NCBI GenBank assembly: GCA_025459035.1
Contig: JALORJ010000018.1
Span: 1 to 18,144 of the forward strand
DNA length: 18,144 nucleotides
Direction: 5' to 3'
Origin: Burkholderiales bacterium
Lineage (GTDB): Bacteria > Pseudomonadota > Gammaproteobacteria > Burkholderiales > Ga0077523
Positions 8,238 to 15,701 of the stretch are shown in pieces. The notes under the pieces are model-generated. The model saw only the letters and a program-made list of their open reading frames with translations. It made no database searches and was not told the DNA's origin. The translations under genes were made by a program, and so were the position numbers. Numbering within the stretch: position 1 is the first letter of the stretch; the number at the start of each line of letters is the position of its first letter.

Positions 8238-8393
8238 GCCGGAGTCTGCACGAAGCTGCTACCTTCGCCCGCCATTCGGACCCCGGCGGAACCGTCGCCC
8301 GTCGCGTCGGTCCGTGGCGGGTCGCCCGCGTCGCCGCCTTGCGCGTCGGGATCGGTCGCCATCACGACAAGCTTCTGGAGGAGTTCCCACCCG

Positions 8394-10376
8394 GTGTCCG
8401 CATCCGCCGCTGGCGCGCCCCCCGCGCGCCCCGCCGACACCTTTCCGGGCCTGCTGCTGCGGCACGCGCGCGAGCGCGGCAACCGCACCGCGATCCGCGA
8501 GAAGGACCTCGGCATCTGGCTCGGCTGGACCTGGGCGCAGGTGGCCGACGAGGTGCGGGCGATCGCGTGCGGCCTTGCGGCGCGCGGCTTCCAGCGTGGC
8601 AGCACGCTGGCCGTGATCGGCGACAACCGACCGCATCTCTACTGGTCGATGATGGCCGCGCAGTGCCTCGGCGGCATTCCCGTGCCGATGTACCAGGACG
8701 CCATCGCCACCGAGATGCGCTTCGTGCTCGACAACGCCGAGATCGCGTTCGCGGTGGTCGAGGACCAGGAACAGGTCGACAAGCTGCTCGAGGTGCTGCC
8801 CGACACGCCGCGCCTCGCGCACATCGTCTACTCCGATCCGCGCGGCATGCGCCACTACACGCAGGCGCAGGTGCTGTCGTTCGCGTCGCTGCAGGAGGCC
8901 GGTCGCGCCTTCGACCGCGACCATCCGGGCTTCTTCGACGGCGAGGTCGCGAAGGGGCGGCCCGACGACATCGCGGTGATGCTCTACACGTCGGGCACCA
9001 CCGGCAACCCGAAGGGCGTGTGCCATTCGCACGCATCGCTGATGTCCGCGGCAGCCGGCGACGTGGCGTTCGACCGCTTCGACGACCGCGACGAGGTGCT
9101 GTCGTACCTGCCGATGGCGTGGGTCGGCGACCATCTGTTCTCGTACGCGCAGGCGCTGGTGGCCGGGTTCTGCGTGAACTGCCCCGAGTCGAGCGAGACA
9201 GTGATGACCGACCTGCGCGAGATCGGGCCGACCTACTACTTCGCACCGCCGCGCGTGTTCGAGAACCTGCTCACGCAGGTGATGATCCGCATGGAGGACG
9301 CGTCGGCGCCGAAGCGCGCGATGTTCCATCGCTGCATGGCGGTGGCGCGGCGCTGCGGGTCGAAGATCATGGACGGCCGCGCCGCCGAGGTACCGCTCGG
9401 CGACCGCCTCAAGTACGCGCTGGGCGATGCGCTGGTGTTCGGGCCGCTGCGCAACGTGCTCGGCATGTCGCGGCTGCGCGTCGCGTACACCGGCGGCGCG
9501 GCGATCGGGCCGGACCTGTTCGAGTTCTACCGCTCGATCGGCATCAACCTGAAGCAGCTCTACGGCCAGACCGAGACCAGCGTGTACGTCTGCAAGCAGC
9601 CCGACGGGCAGGTCAAGCTCGAGACCGTCGGCACGCCGCTGCCGGGCGTCGAGATCCGCATCGCCGACAACGGCGAGGTGCAGGTGAAGACGCCGGGCAT
9701 GCTGAAGGAGTACTTCCGCCGCCCCGACGCGACGGCCGAGTCCATCACTCCCGACGGCTGGTTCATGACCGGCGATGCAGGCTTCCTCGACGCCGACGGC
9801 CATCTGAAGATCATCGACCGCGCGAAGGACGTCGGCCGGCTGGCCGACGGCACGCTGTTCGCGCCGGCCTATCTCGAGAACAAGCTCAAGTTCTTTCCGC
9901 ACATCAAGGAAGCGGTGGCCTTCGGTCACGGCCGCGACCGGGCGGTGGCCTTCGTCAACATCGACCTGGGCTCGGTCGGCAACTGGGCCGAGCGCCGTGG
10001 CATCGCGTACTCGGGCTACACCGATCTCGCCCAGCAGGACGCGGTCTACGCGCTCGTGCAGGAGTGCATCGAGCAGGTCAACCGCGACCTCGCCGGCGAC
10101 GCCCAGCTGGGCGGTTCGCAGATCTCGCGCTTCCTCGTGCTGCACAAGGAGCTCGACGCCGACGACGGCGAGCTCACGCGCACGCGCAAGGTGCGCCGCG
10201 GCTTCATCGCCGAGCGCTACGCGACCCTCGTCGACGCGCTGTTCGACGGCCGCTCGCACTGCGAGATCGACGCCGAGATCAAGTTCGAGGACGGCCGCAC
10301 CGGTCGCATCCGCGCGGACCTGAAGATCCGCGACGTGAAGACCGTGCCGGTCGCGCCGGCGCGCAAGGCGGCCTGA
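8394..10376 (+). CDS. AMP-dependent acyl-CoA synthetase (long-chain type CoA ligase)
   Basis: A 660-residue adenylate-forming enzyme that activates a carboxylic acid with ATP and couples it to CoA. Visible core motifs are the P-loop YTSGTTGNPKG (residues 198-208), YLPMAWVGDH, RVAYTGGAAIGPDLFEFY, the A5 motif LYGQTET, and GWFMTGDAGFLDADGHLKIIDRAKD (split across A7/A8). The usual hinge lysine region reads RLADGTLFAPAYLENKLKF, as in the long-chain synthetase subgroup found beside HAAT-type ABC genes. The GTG at 8394 was selected because GGAGGAG (8377-8383) lies 10 nt upstream; longer in-frame extensions would overlap the divergent regulator gene. It is first in the operon and is followed 4 nt later by the LivG-like gene, so the acid it activates is probably the transported compound or a derivative. 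The substrate is unproven. Confidence 0.9.
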   Translation: MSASAAGAPPARPADTFPGLLLRHARERGNRTAIREKDLGIWLGWTWAQVADEVRAIACGLAARGFQRGSTLAVIGDNRPHLYWSMMAAQCLGGIPVPMYQDAIATEMRFVLDNAEIAFAVVEDQEQVDKLLEVLPDTPRLAHIVYSDPRGMRHYTQAQVLSFASLQEAGRAFDRDHPGFFDGEVAKGRPDDIAVMLYTSGTTGNPKGVCHSHASLMSAAAGDVAFDRFDDRDEVLSYLPMAWVGDHLFSYAQALVAGFCVNCPESSETVMTDLREIGPTYYFAPPRVFENLLTQVMIRMEDASAPKRAMFHRCMAVARRCGSKIMDGRAAEVPLGDRLKYALGDALVFGPLRNVLGMSRLRVAYTGGAAIGPDLFEFYRSIGINLKQLYGQTETSVYVCKQPDGQVKLETVGTPLPGVEIRIADNGEVQVKTPGMLKEYFRRPDATAESITPDGWFMTGDAGFLDADGHLKIIDRAKDVGRLADGTLFAPAYLENKLKFFPHIKEAVAFGHGRDRAVAFVNIDLGSVGNWAERRGIAYSGYTDLAQQDAVYALVQECIEQVNRDLAGDAQLGGSQISRFLVLHKELDADDGELTRTRKVRRGFIAERYATLVDALFDGRSHCEIDAEIKFEDGRTGRIRADLKIRDVKTVPVAPARKAA

Positions 10377-10380
10377 CGCG

Positions 10381-11169
10381 ATGGCCCCGCAACGCCACAT
10401 CGGCGACGTGATGCTGTCGCTCGAACACATCTCGCTCGCGTTCGGCGGCGTCAAGGCGCTGACCGACATCGGCTTCGACGTCCGCGACGGCGAGATCCGC
10501 GCGATCATCGGCCCGAACGGCGCGGGCAAGAGCTCGATGCTCAACATCATCAACGGCGTGTACCAGCCGACCGAGGGCCGCATCGTCTTCGAGGGGCGCG
10601 AGTACCGCCGCATGGACCCGCACCGCGCGGCGTCGATGGGCATCGCGCGCACGTTCCAGAACATCGCGCTGTTCAAGGGCATGAGCGTGCTCGACAACAT
10701 CATGACCGGGCGCAACCTGAAGATGCGCTCGGGGCTGCTCGCGCAGGCGCTCTACGTCGGCCCCAACCGCCGCGAGGAGCTCGTCCACCGCGAGAAAGTC
10801 GAGCACATCATCGACTTCCTGCAGATCGAGTCGGTGCGCAAGACCCCCGTCGGGCGGCTTCCGTACGGCGTGCAGAAGCGCGTCGAGCTCGCCCGCGCGC
10901 TCGCGGCCGAGCCGCGGCTGCTGCTGCTCGACGAACCGATGGCCGGCATGAACCTGGAAGAGAAACAGGACATGTGCCGCTTCATCCTCGACGTCAACGA
11001 CGAGTTCGGCACGACCATCGTGCTGATCGAACACGACATGGGGGTCGTGATGGACATCTCCGACCGCGTCGTCGTGCTCGACTACGGCCGCAAGATCGGC
11101 GACGGCCCGCCCGACGAAGTGCGGTCGAACCAGGCCGTCGTCGACGCCTACCTCGGCGTCGCGCACTAG
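10381..11169 (+). CDS. Branched-chain amino acid-type ABC transporter ATPase (LivG-like)
   Basis: One of the two cytoplasmic ATPases that power a HAAT-family importer; 262 residues. The Walker A motif GPNGAGKS is at residues 44-51. The Q-loop lies in ARTFQNIALF, and the signature is LPYGVQKRVELARAL, the degenerate LxYGxQ form usual in LivG proteins. Walker B is RLLLLDEPMAGM and the H-loop IVLIEHDMGVV. The C-terminal LDYGRKIGDGPPDEVRSN and VVDAYLGV stretches are typical of LivG/BraF. ATG at 10381 is used, 4 nt after the ligase stop; an internal ATG at 10411 is an alternative. The pairing with a CoA ligase suggests import of a carboxylate rather than true leucine transport. Confidence 0.9.
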   Translation: MAPQRHIGDVMLSLEHISLAFGGVKALTDIGFDVRDGEIRAIIGPNGAGKSSMLNIINGVYQPTEGRIVFEGREYRRMDPHRAASMGIARTFQNIALFKGMSVLDNIMTGRNLKMRSGLLAQALYVGPNRREELVHREKVEHIIDFLQIESVRKTPVGRLPYGVQKRVELARALAAEPRLLLLDEPMAGMNLEEKQDMCRFILDVNDEFGTTIVLIEHDMGVVMDISDRVVVLDYGRKIGDGPPDEVRSNQAVVDAYLGVAH

Positions 11170-11289
11170 ATGCTCGCCTCCGCCCCCTTCCCTGCAGCGC
11201 CCGTGCCTGGCGGTCGACGCCTGCGCGCGCTGCGCCCGCCGACCCGTGCCGCGGGGCGGGGCCTCTCGCGGCAGGCCGCCACGCGATGA
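11170..11289 (+). other. 39-codon ORF bridging LivG-like and LivH-like genes
   Basis: An ATG directly abuts the LivG-like stop (TAG at 11167-11169). It opens a 39-codon frame ending in TGA at 11287-11289, which overlaps the LivH-like ATG (ATGA). The peptide is Ala/Pro/Arg-rich with no recognisable domain, as expected of non-coding GC-rich sequence. Its likely relevance is as a translational-coupling bridge across an otherwise 116-nt gap in which the LivH-like gene has no good ribosome-binding site. It may simply be chance. Confidence 0.25.
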
Positions 11290-12182
11290 GTTTCTTCCTC
11301 GAGGTGCTCATCGGCGGGCTGCTCGCGGGCGTGATGTATTCGCTCGTCGCGCTGGGCTTCGTGCTGATCTACAAGGCGTCGGGCGTCTTCAACTTCGCGC
11401 AGGGCGCGATGGTGTTCTTCGCGGCGCTGACGTTCACCGGGCTGCAGGAAGCCTGGCAGCTGCCGCTGTGGCTCGCCTTCGTGCTCACGCTCGGGGTGAT
11501 GGTGGGCGTGGGCATCGCGACCGAGCGCGTGGTGCTGCGCCCGCTGGTCAACCAGCCGCAGATCACGCTGTTCATGGCGACCATCGGGCTCGCGTTCTTC
11601 ATCGAGGGCGTCGCGCAGCTCGTCTGGGGCACCAACATCCGGCGGCTCGACCTGGGCCTGCAGGACGAGCCGATCGAAGCGGTGATGGAGCGCTTCAACC
11701 TGCTCGTCAGCAAGTTCGATCTCGTCGCGGCGCTCGTGGCCGGTGCGCTCGTGACGGTGCTGGCGGTGTTCTTCAACAAGACCCGTATCGGTCGTGCACT
11801 GCGCGCCGTGGCCGACGACCACCAGGCCGCGCTCGCGGTGGGCATCCCGCTCAAGCAGATCTGGGCGATCGTGTGGTCGGTGGCCGGCTTCGTCGCGCTG
11901 GTCGCAGGGCTGCTGTGGGGTGCGCGCAACGGCGTGCAGTTCGCGCTGACCTTCGTCGCGCTCAAGGCGCTGCCGGTGCTGATCCTCGGCGGCTTCGAGT
12001 CGATCCTCGGCGCGATCGTCGGCGGGCTGATCATCGGCGCGGCCGAGAAGCTGGCGGAGGTCTATCTCGGGCAGTACGTCGGCGGCGGCATCGAAGGCTG
12101 GTTCGCCTATGCGCTGGCGCTGCTGTTCCTGCTGATCCGGCCCGAGGGCCTGTTCGGCGAACGCCACATCGACCGGGTCTGA
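11286..12182 (+). CDS. Branched-chain amino acid-type ABC transporter permease (LivH-like)
   Basis: Inner-membrane permease subunit, 298 residues, with about eight hydrophobic segments. Family landmarks are the N-terminal GGLLAGVMYSLVALGFVLIY, ASGVFNFAQGAM, TERVVLRPLVNQP, the cytoplasmic RIGRALRAVADDHQAALAVGI stretch (split here as the ATPase-contact loop) and GGFESILGAIVGGLIIGAAE. It pairs with the LivM-like permease to form the translocation pore. The ATG at 11286 was chosen because MSFFLEVLIGGLLAG is the expected N-terminus; only weak Shine-Dalgarno likeness precedes it, and translation may be coupled through the upstream 39-codon ORF. The next gene starts 6 nt after its stop. Confidence 0.9.
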   Translation: MSFFLEVLIGGLLAGVMYSLVALGFVLIYKASGVFNFAQGAMVFFAALTFTGLQEAWQLPLWLAFVLTLGVMVGVGIATERVVLRPLVNQPQITLFMATIGLAFFIEGVAQLVWGTNIRRLDLGLQDEPIEAVMERFNLLVSKFDLVAALVAGALVTVLAVFFNKTRIGRALRAVADDHQAALAVGIPLKQIWAIVWSVAGFVALVAGLLWGARNGVQFALTFVALKALPVLILGGFESILGAIVGGLIIGAAEKLAEVYLGQYVGGGIEGWFAYALALLFLLIRPEGLFGERHIDRV

Positions 12183-12188
12183 GGCACC

Positions 12189-13265
12189 GTGTTCTATCGC
12201 GAAGCCGGACAGTTCAAGACGTCGTACGCGACGGATCAGCAGATCTTCCCGATCCGCCAGGACCGCATCGCGATGGCGGTGCTGCTCGCGGTGGCGTTCG
12301 TCGCCGTGCCGCTTGCGGCAAGCCCCTACTGGCTCACGGCGATCCTGATCCCCTTCCTCACGTTCTCGCTCGCGGCCATCGGTCTGAACATCCTGACCGG
12401 CTACGCGGGCCAGCTGTCGCTCGGCTCGGCGGCGTTCATGGCGGTCGGCGCCGTGGCGGCCTACAACTTCGAGGCGCGCGTGCCCGGCATGCCGCTGCTC
12501 GGCAGCTTCGTGCTCGGCGGCCTGACCGCCGCCGGGGTCGGCGTGCTGTTCGGGCTCCCCAGCCTGCGCATCAAGGGGTTCTATCTCGCGGTGGCCACGC
12601 TGGCCGCGCAGTTCTTCATCCCGTGGCTGCTCGTGAAGGTGTCGTGGTTCTCCAACGACAGCACCAGCGGCGCGATCAGCACGCAGCCGCTCGAGATCGC
12701 GGGCTGGCTCGCCGACACCCCGACCGAGAAATACCTGCTGGTGCTGACCATCGTCGCGGTGATGGCGCTGGTCGCGAAGAACCTCATCCGCTCCGCCACC
12801 GGGCGGGCGTGGATGGCGGTGCGCGACATGGACGTCGCGGCCGAGGTGATCGGCATCCGCATCGTGCGCACCAAGCTCACGGCGTTCGCGGTCAGCTCGT
12901 TCTACTGCGGCGTGGCCGGTGCGCTGTACGCGTTCGCGAACCTGGGCTCGGTACAGCCCGAGGACTTCAACCTCGACCTGTCGTTTCGCATCCTGTTCAT
13001 GATCATCGTCGGCGGCGTCGGCAGCATGGCGGGCTCGTTCCTGGGCGCGGCGTTCATCACGCTGCTGCCGATCGCGCTCGATCTGCTGCTGACCGACGGC
13101 GCGGCCGCCATCGGTCTGGCCCTGCCGCCGGGCGTGGCCTCGATGGCGCAACTGGTGGTGTTCGGCGCGCTGATCATCTTCTTCCTGATCGTCGAACCGC
13201 ACGGGCTCGCGCGGCTGTGGCAGATCGGCAAGGAGAAGGCGAGACTGTGGCCGTTCCCGTACTAG
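12189..13265 (+). CDS. Branched-chain amino acid-type ABC transporter permease (LivM-like)
   Basis: Second inner-membrane permease, 358 residues. A cytoplasmic N-terminal tail of about 27 residues (MFYREAGQFKTSYATDQQ) precedes some eight to ten hydrophobic segments. Typical LivM motifs are LNILTGYAGQLSLGSAAFMAVGA (split at the Gly-rich turn), PSLRIKGFYLAVATLAAQF, the coupling loop TGRAWMAVRDMDVAAEVIGI, and MIIVGGVGSMAGSFLGAAF. The GTG at 12189 has GAGG close upstream and gives the N-terminus expected for permeases of this ligase-associated transporter subgroup. It follows the LivH-like stop by 6 nt. The 93-nt gap after it carries a strong hairpin just before the binding-protein gene. Confidence 0.9.
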   Translation: MFYREAGQFKTSYATDQQIFPIRQDRIAMAVLLAVAFVAVPLAASPYWLTAILIPFLTFSLAAIGLNILTGYAGQLSLGSAAFMAVGAVAAYNFEARVPGMPLLGSFVLGGLTAAGVGVLFGLPSLRIKGFYLAVATLAAQFFIPWLLVKVSWFSNDSTSGAISTQPLEIAGWLADTPTEKYLLVLTIVAVMALVAKNLIRSATGRAWMAVRDMDVAAEVIGIRIVRTKLTAFAVSSFYCGVAGALYAFANLGSVQPEDFNLDLSFRILFMIIVGGVGSMAGSFLGAAFITLLPIALDLLLTDGAAAIGLALPPGVASMAQLVVFGALIIFFLIVEPHGLARLWQIGKEKARLWPFPY

Positions 13266-13309
13266 GCAGCACACGTCGACCGGCGTCGCACGCGCCGCGT
13301 TGACGGTCG

Positions 13310-13334
13310 GGTCCGGGCCGATCCGTCCCGGACC
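13310..13334 (+). other. Strong hairpin upstream of the binding-protein gene
   Basis: GGTCCGGG (13310-13317) and CCCGGACC (13327-13334) form a perfect 8-bp stem with a 9-nt loop. It lies in the leader of the binding-protein gene, 9 nt before its AAGGAGG ribosome-binding site. Possible roles are protection of the downstream transcript's 5' end after processing, or partial termination after the permease gene. There is no T-tract, so a classical terminator is unlikely. Confidence 0.4.
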
Positions 13335-13358
13335 GAGAACTCCAAGGAGGACACACCC

Positions 13359-14687
13359 ATGAAGACCCCCTGGTTCCAGCGCTCGCTCGCCGCCGCGGCC
13401 TTCGCGCTGGCGATCGTCGGCGGTGTCGCGACCGACGCCGTGGCACAGCAGCCGACGCAGTTCATCGGCATCACCGGGTATCGCGTCGGGCCGTACGGCG
13501 CCAACGGCGCCGCGTTCTTCGGCGGCTTCATCGACTACCTCAACCTCGTCAACGAGCGCGACGGCGGCGTGAACGGCGTGCGCCTCACGTGGGAAGAGTG
13601 CGAGACCGAATACAACAACACCAAGGGCGTCGAGTGCTACGAACGCCTCAAGACCAAGGTCGCGACCGGGCCGACCGCGATCCATCCGATGTCGACCGGC
13701 ATCACCTACGCGATCCTCGACAAGGCCCCGGTCGACAAGATCCCGCTGATCACGATGGGCTACGGCCGCACCGACGCGACCGACGGCCGCGTGTTCCCGT
13801 GGGTGTTCCCGCTGCTGTCGAACTACTGGGACAACGCGACCGGCATCGTGAAGTTCATCGCCGAGAAGGAAGGCGGCGAGGACAAGCTCAAGGGCAAGAA
13901 GCTTGTGCTTCTGTATCACGACAGCGCCTACGGCAAGGAGCCGCAGCCGGTGATGGAAGCCGAGGCGAAGAAGCTCGGCTTCGAACTCAAGATGATCCCG
14001 GTGCCGCATCCCGGCAACGAACAGCAGTCGCAGTGGCTGCAGATCCGTCAGTACAAGCCCGACTGGGTCGTGCTGTGGGGCTGGGGCGTGATGAACGCCA
14101 CGGCACTGCAGACCGCGCAGAAGACCGGGTTCCCGCGCGAGAAGATGGTCGGCAACTGGTGGGCAGGCTCCGAGGTCGACACGCAGGCCGCGGGCCCGGC
14201 CGCGACCGGCTACTACGCCGCGACGCTCGCGCTCGCCGGCAAGAACTACCCGGTCGTCGCCGACATCGAGAAGTTCGTCTACGGCCGCAGCAAGGGCGGC
14301 GACGCGAAGCTGGTCGGCACCGTGCTGTGGAACCGCGGCATGGCCGCCGCGATGTTCACCGTCGAGGCCGTGCGCAAGGCGCAGGAGAAGTACGGCAAGA
14401 AGCCGATGACCGGCGAGCAGGTGCGCTGGGGCATCGAGAACCTCGACATCAACGCCGGCCGGCTGAAGTCGCTGGGCTTCAACACCATGCTGCCGCCGGT
14501 GAAGACATCGTGCACCGACCACGGCGGCGCCGGCGTCGTGCGCTTCCAGCAGTGGACCGGCACCGAGTGGAAGATCGCGTCGGACTGGATGAACGGCGAC
14601 CGCGCGATGGTGCGCAGGATGGTCGAGGAGTCGGCCGCGAAGTACGCGACCGAGAAGGGCATCAAGCCGGCCTGCATGGGGTCATGA
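13359..14687 (+). CDS. ABC transporter periplasmic substrate-binding protein (HAAT/LivJ-type)
   Basis: A 442-residue periplasmic ligand-binding protein of the branched-chain amino acid/amide class. The signal peptide spans residues 1-29 (KTPWFQR, a hydrophobic core, cleavage after DAVA). The mature part has the type-I periplasmic fold order: FIGITGYRVGPYGANG, the VNERDGGVNGVRL motif, IHPMSTGITYAILDKAP, LITMGYGRTDATDGRVFPWVF, and KKLVLLYHDSAYGKEP before the second lobe. Several cysteines (EECET, VECYE, TSCTDH, PACMGS) could form disulphides. It is longer than classical LivJ, as is usual for the ligase-associated transporters thought to bind acids. Start is firm: AAGGAGG at 13344-13350, 8 nt before ATG, the best ribosome-binding site in the operon. 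Hairpins flank the gene on both sides, suggesting it is expressed above its neighbours. Confidence 0.92.
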   Translation: MKTPWFQRSLAAAAFALAIVGGVATDAVAQQPTQFIGITGYRVGPYGANGAAFFGGFIDYLNLVNERDGGVNGVRLTWEECETEYNNTKGVECYERLKTKVATGPTAIHPMSTGITYAILDKAPVDKIPLITMGYGRTDATDGRVFPWVFPLLSNYWDNATGIVKFIAEKEGGEDKLKGKKLVLLYHDSAYGKEPQPVMEAEAKKLGFELKMIPVPHPGNEQQSQWLQIRQYKPDWVVLWGWGVMNATALQTAQKTGFPREKMVGNWWAGSEVDTQAAGPAATGYYAATLALAGKNYPVVADIEKFVYGRSKGGDAKLVGTVLWNRGMAAAMFTVEAVRKAQEKYGKKPMTGEQVRWGIENLDINAGRLKSLGFNTMLPPVKTSCTDHGGAGVVRFQQWTGTEWKIASDWMNGDRAMVRRMVEESAAKYATEKGIKPACMGS

Positions 14688-14750
14688 ACGCATGAGACAC
14701 CCGGCGAGGGGCCCCGCAACGCGGGGATCGACGGCAAGTCGATTGCGTTC
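14686..14750 (+). other. Multi-helix RNA structure after the binding-protein gene
   Basis: GAACGCA (14686-14692) pairs perfectly with TGCGTTC (14744-14750) as an outer stem. Inside are CCCCGC/GCGGGG (14712-14717 with 14721-14726, loop AAC) and ATCGAC/GTCGAT (14727-14732 with 14738-14743, loop GGCAA). These two hairpins and the outer 3' strand abut with no unpaired base. A weak CCC/GGG arm (14700-14702 with 14708-14710) may form a fourth helix. The outer stem starts inside the binding-protein stop codon. It is not a tRNA: arm and loop sizes are wrong and there is no T-loop. It is probably an mRNA 3'-stabilising or partial-termination element; a regulatory RNA is possible. A CCCGCGCGGG palindrome follows at 14778-14787. 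Confidence 0.5.
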
Positions 14751-14804
14751 AGGCGCCGACACCCGTGCGGTGAAGTTCCCGCGCGGGTTGTGCGAGGCGA
14801 CCGC

Positions 14805-15701
14805 GTGAGCACCGCAACGGCCCCTGTCGCCGCCACGCCCGCCGCCGACAGCGCCCCGCAGGCGCTGCTGGCGGTCAACAACGTCGAGGTGATCTACGAC
14901 CACGTGATCCTCGTGTTGAAGGGCGTGTCGCTGGCGGTCCCCGAAGGCCGCATCGTCGCGCTGCTCGGCGCCAACGGCGCCGGCAAGAGCACGACGCTCA
15001 AGGCGATCTCGACGCTGCTCGCGTCCGAGCGTGGCGACGTGACCAAGGGCTCGGTCGAGTACCGCGGCGAGCGCATCGACCACCTGACGCCGTCGGACCT
15101 GGTGCGCCGCGGGCTGGTGCAGGTGATGGAGGGCCGGCACTGCTTCCAGCACCTGACGGTCGAGGAGAACCTGATGACCGGCGCGTTCACCCGCAGCGCG
15201 TCGCGCGGCGACATCGCCGCCGACCTCGAGCGCGTGTACGCCTTCTTCCCGCGGCTGAAGGTGCGGCGCAGGTCGCAGTCGGGCTACACGTCCGGCGGCG
15301 AGCAGCAGATGACCGCGATCGGCCGCGCGCTGATGGCGCGACCGCAGATGATCCTGCTCGACGAACCGTCGATGGGGCTCGCGCCGCAGATCGTCGAGGA
15401 GATCTTCGAGATCGTGCGCAACCTCAACACGCAGGAGAAGGTGAGCTTCCTGCTGGCCGAGCAGAACACCTCTGTGGCGCTGCGCTACGCCGACTTCGGC
15501 TACATCCTCGAGAACGGGCGAGTGGTGATGGAGAACACCGCCGAGGCACTGCGCAGCAACGAGGACGTGAAGGAGTTCTACCTCGGCCTGTCGTCGGGCG
15601 GACGCCGCAGGGCACCAAGGGCATCGGCCGCGCGATCGCCGAGACGCTCGCGGCCGAAGGCGCGCACGTCGCGATCTGCGCGCGCAATGCCGACGAGGTG
15701 A
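14805..15701 (+). CDS. Branched-chain amino acid-type ABC transporter ATPase (LivF-like), aberrant C-terminus
   Basis: Second ATPase of the importer; 298 residues as read here. Walker A GANGAGKS is at residues 55-62, the signature is YTSGGEQQMTAIGRAL, Walker B is MILLDEPSMGLAP, and the H-loop position reads LLAEQNTS, where LivF proteins have Gln in place of His. GTG at 14805 was preferred to GTG at 14790 because GAGG lies 7 nt upstream. The protein is normal up to KEFYLGLSSGGRR (about residue 268). From there it runs into about 30 Arg/Ala/Ser-rich residues that are the wrong-frame reading of the following dehydrogenase gene. Related proteins normally continue with a basic tail of about 20 residues. 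The nucleotide-binding domain is complete, so it may still work, but the native end is missing. Confidence 0.85.
   Translation: MSTATAPVAATPAADSAPQALLAVNNVEVIYDHVILVLKGVSLAVPEGRIVALLGANGAGKSTTLKAISTLLASERGDVTKGSVEYRGERIDHLTPSDLVRRGLVQVMEGRHCFQHLTVEENLMTGAFTRSASRGDIAADLERVYAFFPRLKVRRRSQSGYTSGGEQQMTAIGRALMARPQMILLDEPSMGLAPQIVEEIFEIVRNLNTQEKVSFLLAEQNTSVALRYADFGYILENGRVVMENTAEALRSNEDVKEFYLGLSSGGRRRAPRASAARSPRRSRPKARTSRSARAMPTR

Noticed and set aside
8157..8393. Small gene or clear promoter in the divergent region before the CoA ligase.
   Set aside because: Open frames here are only extensions of the ligase frame or shadows, and no paired -35/-10 hexamers with good spacing were found. Only the Crp-like dyad was kept.
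8259..10715. Open frame of 818 codons on the minus strand opposite the CoA ligase.
   Set aside because: Same GC-driven antisense effect; no recognisable motif, no ribosome-binding site, and it spans two confident genes.
10855..10890. Degenerate ABC signature (LPYGVQKR) in the LivG-like ATPase, first read as a defect.
   Set aside because: LivG proteins normally have LxYGxQ-type rather than LSGGQ signatures, and all other motifs are intact.
11166..14522. Open frame of 1118 codons on the minus strand opposite both permease genes and most of the binding-protein gene.
   Set aside because: The translation is His/Arg/Asp/Ala-rich with no domain, and the plus strand has three clear ABC genes. GC-rich codon bias on one strand leaves the opposite frame free of stops.
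14686..14750. Possible tRNA, because of the 7-bp outer stem with inner hairpins.
   Set aside because: The element is only 65 nt, the inner stems are 6 bp with 3- and 5-nt loops, there is no T-loop consensus, and no 5-bp anticodon stem with a 7-nt loop.
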